Assembly: GCA_019973155.2 (NCBI GenBank)
Contig: BPQB01000155.1
Location: forward strand, 1 to 32,982
Length of the DNA stretch: 32,982 nt
Source: Phanerochaete sordida
Lineage: Eukaryota; Basidiomycota; Agaricomycetes; Polyporales; Phanerochaetaceae
Reading direction: 5' to 3'
In this document: in pieces, positions 27,699 through 32,982 of the stretch
How positions within the stretch are numbered: position 1 is the first letter of the stretch
Layout: the number at the start of each line of letters is the position of its first letter
Program-made: the position numbers and the translations under genes
The notes under the pieces: generated by a model
The model's input: the letters and a program-made list of their open reading frames with translations, nothing else
Told to the model about the DNA's origin: nothing
The model's database searches: none

Positions 27699-28267
27699 AT
27701 GAGCTGTCTGGTTCCAGGTCATGCTAAGCGCTATCACGCACAGAACGATTTTAACGTCATGTATCGCCGTAAACCCAGTGGAATCGAACGCCAAAGTCAA
27801 GAATGTGTTTTACAGATGACTGCCTATGGCATGTCATGTTTCAGCGATACAGGGCGCGCGAGAAAGAGTGCGGCTACAGTGAGGAGCAGATGATACCGCG
27901 CTCGACGATCAAAAGTGTACGGGGTCCCGTAGAACTGGACGCTAGGCGCTTGGAGCAGCCGCGCGGCTATGTTCGAACCTTCACCTCGAATCTTTATTGA
28001 CATCTAGGTATTCTTTCACCTCTCGTTCTAGAGAGATCAGCTCCGTAGGTCGCAGGTATTGTAAATCTCAGCCAGTACTTCCAAACCATCGCAGCCCCTG
28101 TGATCCGAGTCTTGTGAAGTTGTGCTACCACGTCGAAAATCTGTCGACGGGCAGAGACCTCGGCGAACCGTTCATGCTCGAACGACATGTTCTGAGGTTG
28201 CTTCGACATAAGCATTCTCGGTTATTCGCTTCCTCTTGAAGCCTATATAACCGAACTGCTTGCAGCC
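27699..28267. other. Intergenic between O-methyltransferase and hemerythrin-like pseudogene
   Basis: About 570 bp. A TATATAA box at 28244-28250 lies just upstream of the hemerythrin-like start. Short ORFs are not recognisable. Confidence 0.45.
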
Positions 28268-29228
28268 ATGGTCGCGCCAACGACCGCCAAACCTCCGTCA
28301 TGGCTGCCGTTCCGACCAGCCCTTTGAGCTCTTACATTGGAATATGGAGCTTGGTATGCTCTCTACCATTCAAGCTTCGTTGGCCCAAACGACTCACGCT
28401 ACCAACGCCTCGAAGCTCACGCGACGTACGAAAGAGAATACAATATCATCCTCCCTCTGCTCGACAACCCTCCGACGGACGACCTGAAGAATTTTCTAGG
28501 GTACTGCGAAGCGTGGCGCAGTCTATTGTTCACCACTATGACACCGAGGTGTGCGACAAGTCTAGTTGCTCGACCCCTGAGCTAAAATTTGGGCGTGCTG
28601 CAGGAAGCCACCGTCTTTCTGACTCTCAACAAGAAGATGGACCTCTCTCACGAGAAAGAACAGCACAAAGCGGTCCACCGTTTCCTCGACACCTGATTGA
28701 CAGCGATCCAGGAGGCCAAGGCCGACTCCGCGAAGTTCAACGCTACAGAACTCAAAGGGCTTATGGTGTCATCCAAGGACGCTATCGTATGTTTCATGTT
28801 CATAACGAGGCTTCTACATGGCTTACTGTCTGTTCAGTTCGTCCACTTCAGCAAGGAGCTCGTGCACATCGAGGCCCCGAAGCTCAAAGAGGCCGGAATT
28901 ACTGAGGCTGAATGCGAGGCCATGATTGCTGAGATGGAGAAGCACGCAAAAGGGAACGGAGATCCTTTCCTCGTCGTCCCGTTCATGCGCAGGTCTGTTC
29001 CATCTAAGCCAAATAGATTGATAACTAACGATGATAACACGCTAGTCATACGGCACCCGAGTTCAAGGATGTCTGGCCACCCATGCCCTGGGTCTTGCGC
29101 AAGGTTGCTGTACCCTACCTTTTGGCGAAGAGATATTCAGGGTAAGCTGGTGCGCGCATACTGCCAGCCGGTGTTGCTTATTTATGCTGGACAGATATTG
29201 GAAATACGCACCGTATTCCATGGCTTAG
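28268..29228 (+). pseudogene. Hemerythrin-like (HHE) domain protein, inactivated
   Basis: Exon blocks: 28268-28548, 28604-28786, 28838-28992, 29046-29141, 29195-29228, with GT-AG introns between. The parts spell a fungal HHE protein: KPPSWLPFRPAL, LEYGAWYALYHSSF, DDLKNFLGYCEAW, HHYDTE, LNKKMDLSHEKEQHKAVHRF, LKGLMVSSKDAI, HFSKELVHIEAPKLKEAG, PFLVVPFMR, APEFKDVWPPMPWVLRKVAV, GYWKYAPYSMA. Lesions: an in-frame TGA at 28325-28327, a shift of frame between GYCEAWRSLL and HHYDTE (about 28520-28531), and a TGA at 28694-28696 after HRFLDT. The motif expected as EHN reads EYN. Intact relatives form a four-helix bundle that binds a di-iron centre through His and acidic residues. Downstream exons remain well kept, so inactivation seems recent. 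Alternative introns might remove one lesion, but hardly all three. Confidence 0.8.
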
Positions 29229-29802
29229 GGCCGGCGGGCACTTACCCTCGCATTTCGCATTTGACTCCACGTACTCTGTATAATGCAGATACTTGACTTA
29301 CATCCGAGCGTCCGGCCCGCGGAGCGACGGAGAAAGCGCAGCGTGAGATGCCTCATAAACATACCGAGGGTAGAACATTCTGGGCGAAAGTTAGCCTGCT
29401 GGCGCTGTGTCCGAACTTCAGCTATGACCATGGTAACGGACCACGCTGACCGGGACCTATCGAGGTTTTGTGAGCGGGATCGTGGCGTAGCACTCGCTCA
29501 GCAGAGGCTGGCGCAGCATTCTCCCCAATATTCTGAATAAATTCGCCATCACGATGCCATAATCCAGGGATGGAGATAGGTGGGAGAGCGCCCGGCAGTC
29601 GTGGGAGGCCGGAGAGCGGCAAGCCTCGAGTCCAATCTTGAACCGTGACAGCCTACTCGTCATCGCTTTTCTACGCAGGTTGGTACAAGCAGGTGGCCAG
29701 CATCATATTACCCTGGGTGCGTAGCCTACCCTTGGCGTGCGAGGTGATCTGACCTTGACTCCAGCTGTTCGCCTCGAGCCGGACGGTGTCGACGAGGGCT
29801 CT
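29229..29802. other. Intergenic upstream of F-box gene 2
   Basis: About 570 bp with overlapping short ORFs on both strands and nothing recognisable. It should contain the promoter of F-box gene 2. Confidence 0.45.
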
Positions 29803-31137
29803 ATGGACAGTACAGCCGGACAACGCGGACTGCCACAAGAGCTCGTAGACATCGTCATCGACCACCAACACTCGGACAGAGACACACTCAAGCAGTGCTC
29901 CCTTGTCTGCAGATCCTGGGTTCCATCCAGCTCTCTCCATCTCCTCCGCCGCGTAGCGTGGCCGGTGCGCCCGCACAGACGCCAGACCTGCGATTACGAC
30001 GATGGCATCCTGAGCGGAGAGCCCAAGGCATGCTCATGCCCGGACCCTGCAGACACTAGCTTCCGCGCATGCATCACTGGGCTGCAAACATCGGACCGCC
30101 TACGACTCTACGTCCGCACATTGGGGCTGTCGTCCGCCCGCCAGCGCTGCGCAGGCAGCGTGAAATGGGAGAAGCTCGATGTCTCTGTTATCGCTTCCAT
30201 CCTCAACAGCCTCCCCGACCTCAAGGGCCTCCACCTTGAGAGCTGTGCTCTCAAATCCTCCCCCGTGTTCTACATGGGCACCCCGTCGCAGTCTCCCTCG
30301 CAGCTCCCAGCCCCGCTCCTCGGCGGCCAAAGACGCGATATCGAGGAGCTCTCCGTGTGCGAGCTCGCACGCGGCTCGGCAGCCGAGCCTTTGAACGACC
30401 TGTTCTCCTACTTCGGACACATCGGCACGCTCTCCGTCGAACACGTACCGCACTGGGAGCTCCCGCGCTCGACCTTTCTGCGGCCGCTGCCCGAGCTCCG
30501 TGTCGCGCACCTTGTGCTGAACTCGAGCGCGACTGCAGTCGCGACGGCGCTGTGCCTCGAGCTACGCGCACACACGCACATGGAGGCCGTGCGCGCGCTC
30601 ACCGTCGACCACCTCACGACGCTCACACTCAAGTTCGCGTGTGCGGCACCGAACCTCGAAGCACTCACCGTGCTCGCCGTGGGCGTGCATGCGCCCCTGC
30701 CGCCCGTGCAGGAGGTCCCCGAGGCACCCGCGCGCCTGCGCCGGCTTGCGTTCATCGTCGCGCTCGAGTTCAAGGAGACGCGGCACGGCTTCTACTCGAG
30801 CACGTTCCGCGCGGTCGGCGCGCACATTCGCGCGCTGGCAGGCTTAAATTCGCACGTCGACGAAGTCGCGCTCGAGTTCCGGGTCCATGTTCACGAGGAG
30901 TTGTGGTTGGATCTCGAATTCAACCTTTACGACGTCCTTCAGCGCGCGCTGTCGCCGTACGCGGAGTGGCAGACGATCGGCGAGGCTCTCGACGATTACC
31001 CCTCGCTCCAGAAGCTCACGCTGCAAGTGCACAACTCCGAGGAGCCCGGACGTCTCTGCGCAATCATTTTGAAGTCCGCAGCTACCCGCCATCTTCCCCA
31101 GAAATATGTCAGCATGTTACGAATCGAACGTGACTAG
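29803..31137 (+). CDS. F-box protein with leucine-rich C-terminal part, copy 2
   Basis: A single-exon gene of 444 residues from the chosen start. F-box at about residues 9-48: GLPQELVDIVIDHQHSDRDT, CSLVCRSWVPSSS, HLLRRVAWP. The C-terminal part is leucine-rich (LPDLKGLHLESCAL, LRRLAFIVALEF, LQKLTLQVHNSEE) and ends HLPQKYVSMLRIERD, close to the end of copy 1 (NLPVKYADMLRLV). The two are paralogues of similar length. The frame is open from 29737 (22 more codons), but ATG 29803 gives a start close to the F-box as in copy 1. The usual Leu in the F-box segment IIDHL is Gln here (VIDHQ). A role as an SCF substrate adaptor is a family inference. Confidence 0.83.
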   Translation: MDSTAGQRGLPQELVDIVIDHQHSDRDTLKQCSLVCRSWVPSSSLHLLRRVAWPVRPHRRQTCDYDDGILSGEPKACSCPDPADTSFRACITGLQTSDRLRLYVRTLGLSSARQRCAGSVKWEKLDVSVIASILNSLPDLKGLHLESCALKSSPVFYMGTPSQSPSQLPAPLLGGQRRDIEELSVCELARGSAAEPLNDLFSYFGHIGTLSVEHVPHWELPRSTFLRPLPELRVAHLVLNSSATAVATALCLELRAHTHMEAVRALTVDHLTTLTLKFACAAPNLEALTVLAVGVHAPLPPVQEVPEAPARLRRLAFIVALEFKETRHGFYSSTFRAVGAHIRALAGLNSHVDEVALEFRVHVHEELWLDLEFNLYDVLQRALSPYAEWQTIGEALDDYPSLQKLTLQVHNSEEPGRLCAIILKSAATRHLPQKYVSMLRIERD

Positions 31138-32404
31138 ATTGTCGAGGTACTTACGTTGATCTGCATGGAGTGGTACAATAGCTGACGCTTTCTCTATGCT
31201 TAGATCCTTCCTTCTAAATCCCACGAAATTCACGATAAATACGAGACTGCATACCCCGATACCCGAGTCGTCGTACATAGCTATCTCCTCTGAGTTGTTT
31301 TCTTCAAGTCGGTGTCTGGTTTTCGATTCCCCGGGCTGGTGGATGCTGTACATATATCACATTGCTCTGGGACAGTTTGGTTGATGAGTAGTCGCACACT
31401 GCACCTGGCATCGTGCTATACCTGATTTCCCCTTTGTTCGCTGTACGATATATAGATCCGCGAATGGAGCTGATTGACCGTTGCTGCATCGAATGCACAG
31501 AGTTCTCCGCGGTGTGTGATTTGCAGAGGCGACAACTTGCGAACCTGCGCTTGTGTGTCGAAGCTGCGTCACCGATGGGTGACAGCTCACTCTACGTGAA
31601 CGCGACTGGAGCGGGCTGAAAGGCGATTATGTTCAGCTCACAGGGATTGTGTACGTTCTGGGCCCCTTACGCACGGTCGCCGACAAAATATCAAGACGAG
31701 TGGCAATAATGGTCATCGCGTGCCAGTTCGCTGAGTTGACGCGGACATCGTCTGTAAGCCCGAGGTAATCGGAACCCTTTGATCAGGCTACGGTATTGCG
31801 AAGGCTGATGTCATGCAGGAGGCATGCGATCCTTGCCTCGGTGCCTGACAATCTACATGCTACAGCATCCGAAAGCCCCATGCTCCCTTCTGTTTGTCAT
31901 GGCAACAGCTTGGTCTAATAAAACATCGTTCAATGTATGGGTACATACAGTCTACATCTACACGGGCTACTTGTACACAGTGTCGTGGGCATGCGTCATT
32001 GGTCGAGGCAAGGCACGAGACATAAAGAAGAGACGTCGCCACGGACCAGCGGGAGCGGACAGACAAGATAAACTAGCAGGCGAGCCCGCAGGACACAGCG
32101 ACAGCGATACGACAGACACCAGGCACAACGGTACGGACAGCTACTACCAGAGCGACAGCGATATACAGCCATGCCGGATGGGGCGTATTACAGCGCGACC
32201 GGGACGGTGGCGATTGCGAAGGTGGCTCCCGCCTCGGCCCGCGGGCGTGAGGGAAGCCCCGGCCGCCCAGCGAGCGAGGCGCGAACCAAACGAGTGCGTA
32301 CAGTAAGGAGAGGTAGTCTAGGAGGGTCCTCGTCGAGAGGAAGCGTGTGGGTATAGACACCTGGATTTGATCGTGGTATCTTCCGCCGAGGGTTTGTCCG
32401 GGGA
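31138..32404. other. Convergent intergenic region, F-box gene 2 / ferric reductase-like
   Basis: About 1.27 kb between two gene ends. ORFs of 60-160 codons on both strands show no domain. A region rich in gacagc-type units (32090-32165) is a weak low-complexity tract. No transposon features were seen. Confidence 0.45.
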
Positions 32405-32982
32405 TTAGTGACCGAAGACCCTGGGATCGTGGGTTAGTGAGAGCGGATGACACAGCAGCCGATGGACTTACTCGTCGAATAGCTCGACGCCGCCGCAACG
32501 CTTCCGGCGATCAGGCTCAACGGAGCGCACGGCCTTCCGGACGTCCTCCGCCAGGCCTTGTGGGCCACAGACAGTGACGAACACGCCGGCGGGGCGTCCG
32601 CCGGTGCTCTTGCCATCCGCACCACCGCGGTGACGGCCGCCGTCCTCGATGCCGCGGTGGAAGAGCGCGCAGGCGCGGTCGACGACGCTGTTGAGCGTGC
32701 TCTGGAGCTTCGGCCGGCCAGGCGTGACGCGGAGGCCGGCGGGGAGGTGCTGGAGGACCTTGAGCACGTGCGGCGGGGGGTTCGCGAAGCAGCGCGTGTA
32801 CGAGACGGAGATCTGGAGGGAGGTGTAGTACAGCTTCGAGTTGCTCTGCGCGAGGAGGTACGAGAAGTGGTGGAGGAGCGGCAGGATCGCGCTCGGGTCC
32901 TGCACGCTCCACACGAGCTCGACGCACTTGAGGCGCGAGCGCCCGTCGCGGTCCTTCTGCAGCAGGTCCTGCAGCACGCCGA
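32405..32982 (-). CDS. Ferric reductase-like oxidoreductase, C-terminal part (runs off the window)
   Basis: Exons within the window: from beyond 32982 to 32472, and 32420-32405. The frame covers the C-terminal NAD(P)H-binding domain of the ferric reductase/NADPH oxidase superfamily: GVLQDLLQK, LKCVELVWSVQDPSAILP, then VFVTVCGPQGLAEDVRKAV and CGGVELFDE. The apparent TAA after FDE belongs to a GTAAGT donor. Splicing to a 16-nt last exon yields the ending VELFDEVFGH, which fits the VELHEEVFGW-type ending of fungal ferric reductases. The full protein would have a heme-binding six-helix part and an FAD domain, outside this window. It would reduce metal-bound iron at the cell surface or in an inner membrane. 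A poly-Gly/Arg insert (GGRHRGGADGKSTGGR) interrupts the NAD domain. Confidence 0.82.

Overview
The window looks like nuclear DNA of a filamentous basidiomycete (Agaricomycetes, probably a Polyporales-type wood-decay fungus; this placement is inference). Genes are cut by many introns of about 45-65 nt, and the gene set is typical of such genomes: a fused five-domain AROM protein, a secreted GMC oxidoreductase of aryl-alcohol-oxidase type, F-box proteins, a Rax1-like RGS membrane protein, a plant-type O-methyltransferase, a hemerythrin-like gene and DUF6534-like seven-helix membrane proteins. No RNA genes, CRISPR arrays or complete mobile elements were found.

Layout. 0.6-5.3 kb: two tandem minus-strand DUF6534-like genes (A and B) hidden among very short exons. 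5.3-8.5 kb: gene-poor, with a probable F-box remnant. 8.55-10.88 kb: GMC oxidoreductase, 11 exons, plus strand. 11.09-16.19 kb: AROM (ARO1), six exons, minus strand, tail to tail with the GMC gene. 17.9-19.9 kb: a third DUF6534-like gene (C), plus strand. 20.2-21.6 kb: single-exon F-box protein, minus strand. 23.5-24.8 kb: Rax1-like RGS protein, plus strand. 26.1-27.7 kb: O-methyltransferase, plus strand, with a 10-bp tandem duplication that shifts the frame before the catalytic motif. 28.3-29.2 kb: hemerythrin-like pseudogene. 29.8-31.1 kb: second F-box gene, plus strand. 32.4 kb to the end: 3' part of a ferric-reductase-like gene, minus strand.

The most notable result is the structure of genes A, B and C. 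Each can be assembled by hand from 19 exons, several only 12-32 nt long, into an open protein of 321-336 residues with the DUF6534 pattern. Fifteen consecutive exons (3 to 17) have the same length in all three copies. In ordinary ORF scans these loci look like scattered debris, so they are easily taken for pseudogenes. A and C also share a 13-nt TATA-type promoter core at nearly the same distance from the start codon.

I see no evidence that these genes form one pathway. AROM is housekeeping aromatic amino acid synthesis. The GMC oxidase and the ferric reductase are typical of lignocellulose or metal-redox physiology. The F-box, DUF6534, methyltransferase and hemerythrin-like genes belong to families that expand and decay rapidly in these fungi.
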